Below are positions 1-9,668 of a DNA stretch of 64,000 nt, one piece after another. Where the stretch lies: the NCBI RefSeq assembly GCF_015291745.1, contig NZ_CP030060.1:310001-374000 (forward strand). The letters run 5' to 3'. The DNA is from Bradyrhizobium sp. CCBAU 53351 (GTDB lineage: Bacteria; Pseudomonadota; Alphaproteobacteria; Rhizobiales; Xanthobacteraceae). The notes under the pieces are model-generated. The model worked only from the letters and a program-made list of their open reading frames with translations, ran no database searches and was not told the origin of the DNA. Both the position numbers and the translations under genes were made by a program. The first letter of the stretch is position 1, and every line of letters begins with the position of its first letter.

Positions 1-102
1 GCCCGCTCGGGAACAAAATCCAGCGTGTTTCGACCTACCTGCTTGATGAATTTAGCAGCTAACCTGCTGATTTTGCTTGGCAAGCATGCTAAGTATTGCA
101 GG

Positions 103-132
103 CTGTCAGAAATCACTATCTATTTCTGACAG
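103..132. promoter_or_regulatory. Palindromic operator or hairpin upstream of AbiEi gene
   Basis: A perfect inverted repeat has 11-base arms, CTGTCAGAAAT at 103-113 and ATTTCTGACAG at 122-132, separated by 8 bases. It lies just upstream of a strong purine-rich ribosome binding site (about 134-145) and the ATG at 147. AbiEi-type antitoxins are known to autoregulate by binding inverted repeats at their own promoter, so an operator is the simplest reading. An RNA hairpin in the leader is the alternative. Confidence 0.6.
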
Positions 133-146
133 ATAGGAGGAGGGGC

Positions 147-746
147 ATGCAGACCGTAGCTGAGCGCATTCTGGAATATGCCCGAACATTGCCCGAAGGC
201 GCCTTGATTGGTGCTAAGGATGCTTTGCATTTGGGGAGCCGTGCAGCGGTCGATCAAGCTCTGAAAAGGCTTTCTGAGCGCAACGAGCTGATGCGCCTTG
301 CTCATGGGTTCTACGTCCTGCCGGTCAAAACCCGGTTCGGTGTACGCGCACCGCAAGCGGAGAAAGTCGTCCAAGCGCTCGCTGCCACGCGTGCCGAAAC
401 AATCGTCCCGCACGGGGCAGCAGCTGCAAACGCACTTGGTCTTACGACCCAGGTGCCAACGAAACTCGTCTATCTGACGTCTGGTCCTGACCGGGAGCTT
501 AAGCTCGGCGCACAAACCGTTGAGGTGAAGCATGCGCCAGAATGGATGCTGTTTCCGGCAAAGCCGGCTGCCGGGCAAGCCATTCGCGCCTTGGAATGGC
601 TCGGCAAACGGCAAGCGAACGATGCGCTGCGGGTCCTTAAGCAGAAATTGTCGGCGGAAACGTTGCAAGACCTCATCGCCGTGCGCCCCGCTCTGCCTGC
701 GTGGATGTCAAAATCGATCAGCCAATCGCTGCTAAGCTATGGCTGA
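147..746 (+). CDS. AbiEi-type antitoxin (DUF6088 family)
   Basis: Predicted 199-residue antitoxin of a type IV AbiE toxin-antitoxin pair. The N-terminal ~60 residues form a winged-helix region (LGSRAAVDQALKRL, then a wing-like GFYVLP), followed by the AbiEi C-terminal domain. In this family the antitoxin represses its own promoter and counteracts a nucleotidyltransferase toxin. The ATG at 147 is chosen because a very strong Shine-Dalgarno run precedes it; a TTG at 96 would place the inverted repeat inside the gene. Its last 8 bases overlap the ATG of the downstream toxin at 739, the usual arrangement of AbiE operons. The gene is intact although its partner is not. A second member of this family is at 35058-35726. 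Confidence 0.8.
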   Translation: MQTVAERILEYARTLPEGALIGAKDALHLGSRAAVDQALKRLSERNELMRLAHGFYVLPVKTRFGVRAPQAEKVVQALAATRAETIVPHGAAAANALGLTTQVPTKLVYLTSGPDRELKLGAQTVEVKHAPEWMLFPAKPAAGQAIRALEWLGKRQANDALRVLKQKLSAETLQDLIAVRPALPAWMSKSISQSLLSYG

Positions 747-1745
747 ATCCTTTCTGACGTTTTCTGCCGAAGATCGGCTTGAGGCACTTGGCGTTGCTGC
801 CACCGCCTCAGCCGACCCATTCATTTGCTTGAAAAAGATAGTTGGGTCGTATGGGCCTTGCAGGGCCTGTTTGAAACGAAGCTCGGCGAACATCTCGTTT
901 TCAAGGGCGGCACCTCGCTCTCAAAAGGTTATGGCATCATCCAGCGCTTCTCCGAAGATATCGATCTCACCTACGACGTTCGTCAGATCATTCCCGAACT
1001 CGCCAAAGGCGATCACCCGATACCCGAGACACGCGCCCAAGCCGACAAATGGACGAAGGCTGCGCGCGAAAAGTTAGTCGTGTGGGTCAAAGATGAAGCC
1101 CTGCCGGTTCTACAGCAACATGCCGCGGCGACGGGTGTGAATGTAAAATTCCGCGTCGATGCGGATGTGATCTATATCGACTATCACCAAGTCTCCGAAG
1201 GTTCCGAATATGTAGCGCCGTCCGTCAAACTCGAATTCGGTGCTCGATCAACCGGCGAGCCGGCCGAGATACGCCAGGTCACATGCGACGCAGCATCTTA
1301 TCTGCCGGAATTATCGTTTTCGGCAGCGGCGCCCAAGATCATGCTGCCTCAGCGCACCTTCTGGGAGAAAGCCACCGCCGTCCACGTCCTTTGCGCCCAA
1401 GGCATCAAAGGCGATCGCATCTCCCGCCATTGGCATGACCTTGTGAAGCTTGATGATGCTGGCTATGCCAAGGCTGCATTCGACGATCAGGATCTCGCAA
1501 ACGAAGTCGCCGACTGGAAAAGCAAATTCTTTCGCACAAAAGATCGGGACGGCAACGTGATTGACTATCATGCCGCCGTTTCCGGCAAACTCCAGCTCGT
1601 CCCTGACGGTGAAATGCGCAAAGAACTTGAGGCCGACTATCAGAAGATGGTCGATGCCGGTTTGCTTCTCGGCGACGCCATGCCTTTTGCCGGTCTGATG
1701 ATGCGCTGCGCAGATTTGCAGAAGCGTGCCAACGAGCGACATTGA
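739..1745 (+). pseudogene. AbiEii-type nucleotidyltransferase toxin, frameshifted near its N-terminus
   Basis: The ATG at 739 starts MAESFLTFSAEDRLEAL in one frame. From about 822 the family sequence continues in another frame: HLLEKDSWVVWALQGLF, then FKGGTSLSK and RFSEDIDLTYD, the nucleotidyltransferase G-T-S and D-x-D motifs. The switch falls around 815-822 (net -1/+2), so one ribosome pass would not make the full ~335-residue toxin. An internal TTG at 825 could give a shortened protein lacking about 28 residues. The catalytic core downstream is intact to the stop at 1745. This may be a genuine inactivated toxin left with a functional antitoxin, or a base-call error. The intact relative at 35736-36767 shows what the N-terminus should look like. 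Confidence 0.75.
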
Positions 1746-1796
1746 TGCGCCGCCGCCCTGTCCATCGTCGGCTATGTTCATTCAATCGCCTTTCGC

Positions 1797-2543
1797 ATGA
1801 TCACATCGAGAACCCCCTCAAGCTGGCAAGATCTTCAGGAACAGTCCGCACGCATCTTGGCGGAATGCGGGTTTGCCGTCGAAATCGAAAAAAAGGTGAA
1901 GCTTGTTCGTGGCCAAGCGGAAATCGACGTCTATGCCGAGGAAACTCTGAAAGGACGAAAATACATCATCCTTTGTGGGTGCAAGCATTGGAGGGCCGCC
2001 GTTCCCCAAACCGTGGTTCATTCCTTTCGCAGCGTGATGACGGATGTCGGCGCCCACAAGGGCTACATCATCTCGAGTTCGGGCTTTCAGTCGGGAGCCC
2101 GCGATGCCGCGCAGATGACAAATGTCGAGTTGGTCACCTGGGATCAGTTTCAGAACGCGTTCGAGCCGAGTTGGCTCGAAAATTGTTTCACTCCGGTGAT
2201 CACAGCGAAGCTCGATCCGCTGATGGGCTTTTCCGAGCCGTTCCTGCCGCCCTCGTTTCCCCATTGGCCTGAGGCCGATCAAAACGAATATCTTCAATTG
2301 AAGGATGAGCTCGATCCCCTCGGCTGGTTCGCGATGTCGATGGCTACTTATTCGAGGATTCTCCGCCATAGCAGTTATCCACCGCTGCCGCTCAAGAATA
2401 TTCCCGATCCCACCGAGAAGTATAAGGGGCTTCCCACGGATATCATGAGCGCCGTGGGTTATCGCGATCTTCTCGACGCCACACTTCACCATGGAGAAGC
2501 GGCGATTGCGAAATTCCGCGCGGTCAGAGATCGCAACAAGTAA
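1797..2543 (+). CDS. Mrr-like restriction endonuclease domain protein
   Basis: 248-residue protein with an N-terminal Mrr/PD-(D/E)XK-type nuclease fold. A helix around SWQDLQEQSARILAECGF leads into strands carrying EIDVY (E42, D44) and IILCGCKHW (K63). Families of this type usually read E-C-K at the last motif. Here the acidic residue is replaced by glycine (G61-C62-K63), so catalytic activity is uncertain. The C-terminal half (about 125-248) is not recognised. It lies 51 bases after the broken AbiEii gene on the same strand and could be co-transcribed. Likely role: cleavage of modified or foreign DNA as a stand-alone defence gene. The fold assignment is by motif and layout only. Confidence 0.6.
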   Translation: MITSRTPSSWQDLQEQSARILAECGFAVEIEKKVKLVRGQAEIDVYAEETLKGRKYIILCGCKHWRAAVPQTVVHSFRSVMTDVGAHKGYIISSSGFQSGARDAAQMTNVELVTWDQFQNAFEPSWLENCFTPVITAKLDPLMGFSEPFLPPSFPHWPEADQNEYLQLKDELDPLGWFAMSMATYSRILRHSSYPPLPLKNIPDPTEKYKGLPTDIMSAVGYRDLLDATLHHGEAAIAKFRAVRDRNK

Positions 2544-2672
2544 GCCAGCATTGAACCATCTGTCGAACAGTTGAAGCAGTGTCGGTCTCCGACTGATCAG
2601 ACCGACTTCAGCTTAGCGACACGCATGTAGCGGGTATAGCTGCGGGTACCCGCTGGTTGCGAGTTCGAGTTT

Positions 2673-4657
2673 GTGACAAGCGAAGGAACGACGGTAAAGG
2701 CGGGTGCGGGCAATAGCTTGAGCAATCGCCTTGCAGTCTTCAATGAAGATTTCATCGACCTGAATCTGCAATGGTCGGCTGGTCGGGCCAAACCCGTCTT
2801 CTACATCGGCCGAGAACAGGCCGAGTTAGCCGCCGAGCTTGCAAAGAAGGAGGCAGCGCTACCGGTTGCCAACGAACGCAAGATCGCGGCAGAAGCGCTC
2901 TTTCGCGCAAAGGAGCAACAGCTAGCAAACTTCAAGCGTGCGCATGCTCGTACAGTCTCAACAGAGCTGCGGCAGGGAAGCCGATCGCGGTTCTTGCAGA
3001 ACACGGTCGCGTCCCACACCGAATCGTCCGCAGACAAGCCGACGAACCAGCGAAACAGCAGGTTGTAGTCAAGCTGCTCCATCATGCCGTTCCGACCGCA
3101 CCGTGTAGAACGCCTGCAGCAACAGCGCTCGCAACAGCCGCTCCGGAGGGATCGATGGCCGTCCTTCGCGGGCATACAGCCGATCAAACGACCGCGACAA
3201 ATCCTTCAGCGCCGCATCAACGAGTTCCCGGATCGCTCGCAGCGGATGGTCCGCCGGGATCCGGGTCTCCAGCCGCACGTAGCTAAAAAGGCGTTCCGCA
3301 TGCTCATCTTCGCCGCGCATCCCGTTCCTCAATCGAAAGGAATCAACCGCATGCACAGAATCACACTCCAGCCGCCTCACGAAACGACTTTTTCAGCAGC
3401 CTGCTAGAAGCGGTCGAGACAGTTCTCAGTCCGGCGGTTGCCGCCATCGACGCAAAGTTAGCCCGACCGACAATTGCGCTACGGGAGGAACTGGCGTGGA
3501 ACGACGACGAGACGATCGCCGTGACGTTGGGCTTGGTAAACGCCTGGGTGGGCACGCTCAACGCTGCCATCAAGCAGCACAACGAGACCTTCGCGCAATT
3601 CACCCAACGGCAGGATGAAGCCCGTCTTGCTCTGAGGCGCCACCATTTGGCTGACAAATCCCAGGAGTTTCAGAACGCGTGCGACGCGGTGAGCGAAGCC
3701 AAAACGGACGTTGATGCTAGGACGCTCAGTTACAATCAACTTCAAGAGCAAGCCACGGACTTGCGATCTCGGATCAAAGAGCACGGTCAGGCTGCGGAGA
3801 AAATCAATCGCTTGATCGAGGCCTACCTTGGCCACAAGGAACTTTCTATTGCAAGCGTAGAAAAAGGCTATGAAATCCACCGTCGCGGTAGGCCGATAGA
3901 CAGCAGTCCTAGCGAAGGGGAGAAGACGGCGATCGCACTCTGCTATTTCCTTTCAAGGCTTGAGGCTGAAGGGCGTTCGATCAAGGACCGTATCCTCGTC
4001 GTGGATGATCCGATTTCTAGCCTGGACAGCAGAGCGTTGAACTAAGCGTGTTCCCTTCTTTTAAGTCGGCTTGGGAATGCAGCTCAGGTGTTCGTTTTGA
4101 CACACAACCAAAACTGCATGAACGAGTTCAAGAAAGCCTGGAAGGGTTTCCACAAACCTCGCAACGAAGCGACCCCGCCTACGGCAAGCCTCCTGTTTTT
4201 AGATGTCAAAATTCCAAAAGGGCTGGACGGACGCTCAACAGCTATTGTTGAGATGTCAAAGCTGCTCCGTGAGGATGAGTCTGAATACCACTACTTGGTG
4301 GATCACGTCCTGAAGTTCAACGCCAGCGCAGATCCAGACTACGAATACGCCTACATGATGCCGAATGTACTTCGGCGAGTGCTCGACGTTTTCTTAGCGT
4401 TCCGGTGCCCGGGAAGTGCAGGTTTCGCTTCGAAGATGGGCCAGTTGCGAAAAGATCATGCTACGCTCGACGGCGAGCGCCTGGCCGCGCTGGAACGTCT
4501 CGTGCAACTGGAATCGCACTCCGATAACATCGATGACCTAATCGGGTTTTCCTCTATGACGCTGGAGGAGAGTAAGGCTGCCACGGCGGCCTTGATCGCG
4601 ATGATGGAGGCCGTAGACCCTACCCATCTGGCTGGGCTGCAACGACTATGCCGATGA
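2673..4657 (+). pseudogene. AAA_13-type ATPase (RloC/PrrC-like), interrupted and truncated
   Basis: Three same-strand pieces belong to one gene. 2673 to about 2975 encodes VFNEDFIDLNLQW and KPVFYIG followed by a charged coiled coil. An IS remnant occupies about 2976-3408. From about 3405 the frame resumes with more coiled coil, the ABC-type signature SEGEKTAIALCYF and the Walker B ILVVDDPISSLDS. A TAA at 4043-4045 then stops it where the family has N-Y-A. The same frame continues to 4657 through FVLTHNQN and MMPNVLRRVLD. The P-loop N-terminus is missing upstream of 2673. The architecture (coiled coil inside a split ATPase) is that of RloC-like anticodon-nuclease or related AAA_13 defence proteins. 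It is dead by three independent lesions: 5' truncation, IS insertion and a nonsense codon. Confidence 0.7.
2976..3408 (-). mobile_element. IS1182/IS5-type transposase remnant
   Basis: On the minus strand an ATG at 3320 starts MRGEDEHAERLFSYV and continues through HPLRAIRELVDAAL and GRPSIPPERLLRALLLQ, the conserved N-terminus of IS1182-type (DUF772) transposases. After a frameshift near 3075-3085 it continues as EQLDYNLLFRWFVGLS and is cut off near 2980. The sequence around 3387-3408 (GACTTTTTCAGCAGCCTGCT) looks like the terminal inverted repeat of this family. Only about a quarter of the transposase is present, so it cannot move itself. It sits inside the AAA ATPase gene. Confidence 0.7.
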
Positions 4658-4795
4658 ACCCTTGTCGCAGTTCCAACCCGGCGCAAAGAACACAGCTATG
4701 CTAAAGTGGTCCAGTTCGGAGGCAAGGACCTTGTTGCCTGGCCGACTAGACCACGACGGCTGGTGAGCAGATCGTGCTGACGGCGAACGAAGTAA

Positions 4796-4960
4796 GGGCA
4801 CGCGCAGAATCCACTGCACGACTGCGTGCTGTTTGTCCTTCACGGTATCACCTTGGGCCGACGCAAGAAATCAGGGGGAAAGATCGACTTGCAGCGTCCG
4901 TGGAAGCCAGAGAACGACCGTTTGAAGCCGGTCACCTTTATCTATCGTCGCAACAGCTGA
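4796..4960 (+). pseudogene. Possible C-terminal gene remnant, unrecognised
   Basis: A stop-free stretch after a TAA at 4793 encodes about 54 residues including PLHDCVLFVLHGITLGRR and KIDLQRPWKPENDRLKP before a TGA at 4958. The residue composition looks protein-like and no start codon is evident, so it is probably the tail of a lost gene. The rest of 4658-5073 shows nothing recognisable. Confidence 0.25.
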
Positions 4961-5073
4961 TCGTTTTCCGCTTTAGTATTCGCCATCAATGGCGATCGAG
5001 CCCAATCGCTGGATGCAGCGCAAAGAGGGTAGGGGACGGATCACCCAGTTTTCCGTTCGGCCTCGACAGCGTT

Positions 5074-6349
5074 CTACAACAGCGGAGCATCTAGGCTGGG
5101 AATCTCCGGCATGGCCTTGCCGGCAATTGCCTGCAGGTCGCCGACCATGCCCACGGTCGAATCGATGACGGCCAGGATTTGGGTTTCCCGCTTGGCCCAT
5201 TGGCCGGCCCATAAACTTGCGCTCCTTGTCGAGATCCTCGCGCATATCGTTGAATTTCTCAACGACAGCTTCGACCCGCTGTCGAAACTTCGTGCCTGTC
5301 AGGTAGTGATAGACCTGCTCCATCTTGGTCTGCTGGCCCTGCTGAACGAGGCGTGAGCTGCTCACGTCGATCAGACCCTGGCGGAGCGCCACGGCGACCG
5401 GCAATGCGCAACGCGGATGAGCCACCCATACGCCGTCGACGAGGTCAAATTGCTCGATTTGTTTCGGCAGCGCGTGGGAGATGATCAGAGCGACGTCGGC
5501 GCCGGAACGGCGCTGGTCGTCACGTAATTTGGCGAGCCACACGTCACTCCATGCCTTGGTGCGTTTAGTTTCCCAAAGGATGATGCCGGCAGATTGGCCG
5601 ATAGCACCATTTACTTGCTGAATTACGTCCGCCCCGAGCTCACCTTTTCCCACCGGCTCAATCGAATCTGTCGGAAAGCGTCCGCGCAGAAGATCTTCGA
5701 GCTCGAGTTCGAGCACTTCCCCTTGGGATTGCTGTGATCCCTGCTCGGCCTTTCGCTTAAGTTCCTCGATCGTGCGCGTCATCGACTCGATGGTCTGGTC
5801 TTTCTCGGCAACGCGCAAGCGCGCAGCCTCGTCGGCTTCGTGCCTGGCCTTGATCTGGATTTCGCTGATTGAGGCCTGCACGCGCTTCTCTATTGTCAGG
5901 TCGAGTTCGCGCTTTTCCTCTTCGAGTGCGCGCTGCTGTCGCATCAGTTCGGCTTGCTGTTTTTGGGCCTCGGCAAGCTTTGCGTTGTTGGTAAGCAGGT
6001 TGGCTCGCAGCTCCGCAGCTTCCGCTTCCTTCGCCTGCAGCTCGGCGGCGGCCGCCTCTCGCGCCTTCTTGCTTTCGGCCGCGACCAACTGGGCACGTTC
6101 GGCGGTCAATCGCTTCGCAACGTGATCCTCGATTTGCTCGCGGTCCTTAGCGACCTGCTCGCGTTCCAGCCGCAGTGCCTCTGTCTTACGCTCCATCTCT
6201 GCATCTTTGCTGGCCAGCTGCTGTTGAAAGCGCTGACGGGTTTCAGCGAGGAGGGGAGCGGCCAATGACTCCGTCAGACGGATCTCGTGATTGCAGTTGG
6301 GGCAATGTAGGGTCGCCTCGTGCGAAGCGCCGGTTGCTTTGAAACTCAT
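5074..6349 (-). pseudogene. DUF2130 domain protein, copy 1, frameshifted by one base
   Basis: The protein opens with MSFKATGASHEATLHCPNCN (a CxxC pair), then about 200 residues of Glu/Lys/Ala-rich coiled coil. The DUF2130 domain follows, with LRGRFPTDSIEPVGKGELG, an IILWETKRTK strand (E-x-K) and LRDDQRR. Against the intact copy at 33158-34471 it has one extra G at 5202-5203. After KFMGR the reading frame therefore leaves the family sequence; the true C-terminus (ILAVIDSTVGMVGDLQAIAG) lies one frame over and ends at 5074. Without the shift the protein would be about 425 residues. DUF2130 proteins have no settled function; the E-x-K strand suggests a nuclease-like fold. The change is homopolymer length, so sequencing error is possible. 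Confidence 0.8.
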
Positions 6350-6587
6350 GAATTCCCCATCATCGTTGCAACCGGATTCAACATGATCTGTGCGTGATTG
6401 CGATGTCGCTCGACTTCATGTCCACATACGCGTCGTCGATTTCGACCTTGGCCGGCGGGTTTTCCACCGACACGTCGATCTACCCGAACGCGTGCACGAG
6501 CAGCCTCGCACGAATGTAGTCCAGAATAGAACAAAATAGGAACGCGCGTCAACTTTGGATCCCGAGGTGAGTTTGTATGACGACGAT

Positions 6588-6668
6588 TTTACTTAGTCTG
6601 GCCATGGGAAATGGATAGAACTTAAACCTTGGATATAGTTTGAATATGCGCTAGTTTACTTAGTATGG
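6588..6668 (+). promoter_or_regulatory. Direct repeat TTTACTTAGT at the AbiEi start
   Basis: TTTACTTAGTCTGG at 6588-6601 and TTTACTTAGTATGG at 6655-6668 are near-identical direct repeats 67 bases apart; the second contains the ATG of the AbiEi gene. The same element precedes the truncated AbiEi copy on the minus strand near 34804-34816. No Shine-Dalgarno sequence is visible, so translation may be near-leaderless. An antitoxin operator is a reasonable guess. Confidence 0.35.
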
Positions 6669-7462
6669 CTGAGCAAAAGGACAGAAAGCTAAACAGGCTC
6701 GAAAGGACCCTTCCGCAGGGACTTCTGGTCGATGCCGCCTGGATGGAACGACATGGATATTCCACCAGCTTGCGCAGCCAATACGTATCGGCCGGCTGGC
6801 TCGTTCAGCCGGCGCGGGGAACCTTCAAGCGCCCGCTCGGTGAACTCTCCTGGCAGGGCGCCGTCGTGTCACTCCAGCGATTGCTCGGCTCCGACTTCGT
6901 CGTTGGCGGACGCACCGCCATCGAAGTGCAAGGCTTCGGCCACTACCTGAGCCAGACGGGTCCTTCGACCATACATCTATACGGAACGCGGTCTGCTCCC
7001 GGCTGGCTCGGCAAACTTCCGCTCAAACAGAAATTCCGCGTTCACCGCACGCAAAGCCTGTTCAAAACGCACGGGAGCCTGCCCACATCAGAGTCGGGGA
7101 CAACGCGGGAAATACCGGGACCATTCGACTGGCCTCTCACGGTATCGACGCCCGAACGCGCGTTTCTCGAACTGCTCGACGAATTGCCCCGCCACGAAAG
7201 CTTCCATCACGTCGATGCACTGGCGGAAGGCTTGAGGAGCCTGAGCCCCCGGCGGCTGCAAATGCTTCTGAACGACTGCAAAAGCGTCAAGGTCAAACGA
7301 TTGTTTTTCTGGTTCGCGGAGCGACATCAGCACGCTTGGCTCAAACAGATCGACAAGTCGAAAGTCAATCTCGGCACGGGAAAGCGCATGCTCGTCAAGG
7401 GCGGCAAACTCGACACCAAATACCTCATAACCATCCCAGACGACCTCAATGCCCCTGTCTGA
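6665..7462 (+). CDS. AbiEi-type antitoxin/regulator (AbiEi_3-like)
   Basis: 265-residue protein beginning MAEQKDRKLNRLERTLPQG. The N-terminal ~90 residues look like an AbiEi_3-type winged helix (LLVDAAWMERHGYS, then GWLVQPARGTFKRP), followed by the AbiEi effector domain with VVGGRTAIEVQGFGHYL. Role by family: antitoxin and transcriptional repressor of the adjacent toxin. It overlaps the toxin gene at 7449 by 14 bases, so the two are translationally coupled. A 5' fragment of a close copy lies on the opposite strand at 34640-34804. It is intact. Confidence 0.8.
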   Translation: MAEQKDRKLNRLERTLPQGLLVDAAWMERHGYSTSLRSQYVSAGWLVQPARGTFKRPLGELSWQGAVVSLQRLLGSDFVVGGRTAIEVQGFGHYLSQTGPSTIHLYGTRSAPGWLGKLPLKQKFRVHRTQSLFKTHGSLPTSESGTTREIPGPFDWPLTVSTPERAFLELLDELPRHESFHHVDALAEGLRSLSPRRLQMLLNDCKSVKVKRLFFWFAERHQHAWLKQIDKSKVNLGTGKRMLVKGGKLDTKYLITIPDDLNAPV

Positions 7463-8369
7463 AAAATATCGGCATCAAGTGGCCTTGTTGATCGAGACGA
7501 TCCCGTTCGTCGCGGCGGAGCCCGATTTTGCGCTCAAGGGTGGCACCGCCATCAATCTCTTCCACCGAGATATGCCGCGCCTATCGGTCGATATCGACCT
7601 GACATATCTGCCGGTGGCTCCGCGTCCCGAATCTCTTGCGGCGATAGATGCGGCGATGAAGCGCATGACAGAGGCCATAAGGAAAGGATTGCCGGGCGCG
7701 CGGCTGACGGAAGTCGTCAATCCCCGTGAAAAGATCGTCACCAAGCTGACCGTCCAGAAAGGCGACGCGCAGATCAAGATCGAGATCACGCCGGTGATCA
7801 GGGGCTGCGTCTTCGAGCCGGAGCTGCGCGACGTGTCGCCGAGCGTCGAAGAGACGTTCGGCTTCGCGCAGATGAAAGTCGTTTCGTTCGCCGATCTATA
7901 CGCCGGCAAGCTTGTCGCGGCGCTCGACCGGCAGCATCCGCGCGACCTCTTCGATGTCCGCGATCTGCTCGCCAACGAAGGCATCACGGACGATCTCCGC
8001 AAAGCGTTCATTGTCTACCTCATCAGCCATGACCGGCCGATCTCCGAGGTCGTGGTTCCTCGTCGCAAGGACATCCAGCACGAATTCACGCACGGCTTTG
8101 AGGGCATGACCGCCGATGAAGTGACCCTGGACGAGTTGCTCAAAACCCGGGAAACGCTGATCGCCGAAATCGCGGGAAAAATGCGGCAAGCTCGCAAGGA
8201 CTTCCTCATGGGATTCAAGCGCGGCGAGCCGGATTGGAACCTGCTAGGCGTCCCTGACGCAGCGGACCTGCCGGCGGTGCGCTGGAAGCAGATCAATCTG
8301 GACAAGCTTCCTGCCGAGCACAGGGCGACGCTCGTCGCGCAGCTCGAGAAGGTCTTGCGCAATGCCTGA
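7449..8369 (+). CDS. AbiEii/AbiGii-type nucleotidyltransferase toxin
   Basis: 306-residue toxin with the minimal nucleotidyltransferase signature: GGTAINLF (residues 31-38) and RLSVDIDLTY, whose D48 and D50 should bind metal. The middle part (KIEITPVIRGC, FADLYAGKLVAALDRQHPRDLFD) matches the AbiEii family. In characterised members the enzyme modifies a cellular target, for example tRNA 3' ends, and halts growth after phage infection. It starts inside the antitoxin gene, as usual for the pair. Its last ~50 codons plus 120 downstream bases are duplicated at about 16385-16670. It appears complete and is the best candidate for a working AbiE pair at the left end. Confidence 0.85.
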   Translation: MPLSEKYRHQVALLIETIPFVAAEPDFALKGGTAINLFHRDMPRLSVDIDLTYLPVAPRPESLAAIDAAMKRMTEAIRKGLPGARLTEVVNPREKIVTKLTVQKGDAQIKIEITPVIRGCVFEPELRDVSPSVEETFGFAQMKVVSFADLYAGKLVAALDRQHPRDLFDVRDLLANEGITDDLRKAFIVYLISHDRPISEVVVPRRKDIQHEFTHGFEGMTADEVTLDELLKTRETLIAEIAGKMRQARKDFLMGFKRGEPDWNLLGVPDAADLPAVRWKQINLDKLPAEHRATLVAQLEKVLRNA

Positions 8370-8490
8370 GGTCGGAGGAGGGGATCTCAGTCGAGCACGC
8401 TCGTAGCAACTTGTTGAGAGAATTTTTGGGGTACGCCCGCCACCCAGCGAGCCCAGAGCTTGCGGGCTTCAGCTCAGCCGCCTATCGAAC
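8214..8490 (+). repeat. Direct repeat A: AbiEii 3' end and flank
   Basis: The last 156 bases of the AbiEii gene and about 120 bases beyond its stop are repeated, imperfectly, at about 16385-16670 in the same orientation. Shared blocks include GAGCCGGATTGG, CAGATCAATCTGGACAA and CGCCACCCAGCGAG-type sequence. This indicates an ancestral second AbiE locus or a segmental duplication about 8 kb away. Confidence 0.65.
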
Positions 8491-8501
8491 AGTGGACGCG
8501 C

Positions 8502-8672
8502 CTACCTATGCGTGCCGTACACGTTTCCGGTGCTTGGATTTCGGTAGGAGCCGCCTTTATGAGAAGAGCCCGAGCCGCCGATGTAAGTCCCGCCGTGGCT
8601 AGAGGTATGATGGTCTCCACCATACGACACGCGGCCGCCAAAATGGCTACCACCTATTCCAACAGCAGACGC
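8502..8672 (-). pseudogene. Small glycine/histidine-rich secreted protein, decayed
   Basis: The minus strand encodes a 56-residue stretch rich in G, S, H and Y (HFGGRVSYGGDHHTSSHGG and then YRNPSTGNVYGTHR) ending at a TAG at 8502. Such Gly/Ser/Tyr-rich tails belong to small exported proteins common in Bradyrhizobium. The expected signal peptide is absent in frame: a TGA at 8673-8675 sits just before an ASAVG-like cleavage region. Probably a broken gene. Confidence 0.4.
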
Positions 8673-8977
8673 TCAGAAATGCTCGCTGTTGTGTTTGTCG
8701 GATTTGCGCATTGAGGGCATGAACCGCAATATCGTTCTCGTCTTTATCACCGCCTCTGGCGGCAAGAAGATGCGCGAGGCAGGCTTGGCGAGATTTGCCC
8801 ACATCGTCTTTGCCGATCGTAGCTTGCTCGAGAAAAGGCGCGCGATGCGCCTATCCGCTGAACGCGCGTCGATGTTGCAAGCCGGATTCGCCACCTCGGG
8901 TGAGAAGCCTGATCATGGCGACCCGGGTCGGCGCCGAGTATGCCGAAATAGATTATTCAAGGTAGACGGAGGGGAGG

Positions 8978-9289
8978 GTGAAAGCCTGACTCGGTATTGG
9001 TGCGCTCCTTCTAGCGCTCATCATTGGCGCGCAGTTCATCACCATCTTTGTTGTCCAGCCTATTGGCGCGTTACCCGAGGGGCGGACCGTCGTCATAGCT
9101 CGCCTTACAAAGCTGAACTTTATCGACAGCGCGGACGCCTTTTGCGACCGAACAATGGGTGGTGTCAGCCTCCTGTGCCAGGCTGCCGTCCTCGGCAAGG
9201 TCACGAAGGAAGGTCCCATTCTCCTGCGTCTTCCTTATTCGGCGACCCTTTATCAAATCAGCACCGGCGGCAAACACTACGACCGATAG
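8978..9289 (+). pseudogene. Small membrane protein with a stop at codon 4
   Basis: A strong Shine-Dalgarno run (about 8966-8976) precedes GTG AAA GCC TGA at 8978. The TGA at 8987 interrupts an otherwise continuous frame of 104 codons to the TAG at 9287. After the stop it reads LGIGALLLALIIGAQFITIF, a single N-terminal membrane helix, then VVQPIGALPEGRTVVIARL and a Cys-containing periplasmic-looking domain. A CGA-to-TGA change would explain the stop. No alternative start with a ribosome site is obvious. The function is unknown to me. Confidence 0.5.
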
Positions 9290-9354
9290 AAAGCGGCGAG
9301 CCGCCTATGAGGTTCGCGTTCGCCAGGAACGATGTTGCCCTTCGTTAGCATTGA

Positions 9355-9516
9355 AGTGCGAGAGTCTATCGCGCCATCGACCTAAAACTCCCTCGTCGAC
9401 AGCTGGCGCGCCAGGGCGACAGCAGCCCTTGGTCTGAGTTGCATGTCGGGCTTGATGGCAAAATGAAACTTCTTCCTCTTGATGAAGGAGAATGGTCCAA
9501 CCTCCTCGGGACCTAG
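9355..9516 (+). pseudogene. Unrecognised 53-residue coding remnant
   Basis: A stop-bounded frame encodes VYRAIDLKLPRRQLARQ, then SELHVGLDGKMKLLPLDEGE, with balanced composition and no start codon. It looks like the 3' end of a lost gene. No family is recognised. Confidence 0.2.
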
Positions 9517-9668
9517 GCCGAGCGTCGAGGGATTTTGCGCCTATTGACTTTGCGCCGCCGGTTTCGATGGTCCAGAGACCGTCCCGGCGGGCAGGGGGTA
9601 TGGATACGACCTCTGGCGTGAGCTCGGCGCTTTCGCGGTCGTCTTCGGGGGGGGGCGTGGTGGATCGT

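Noticed and set aside
2640..2675. TTGCGAGTTCGAGTTTGTG, possible tRNA T-loop or attachment site
   Set aside because: Resembles a GTTCGA loop but no acceptor or anticodon stem could be built around it.
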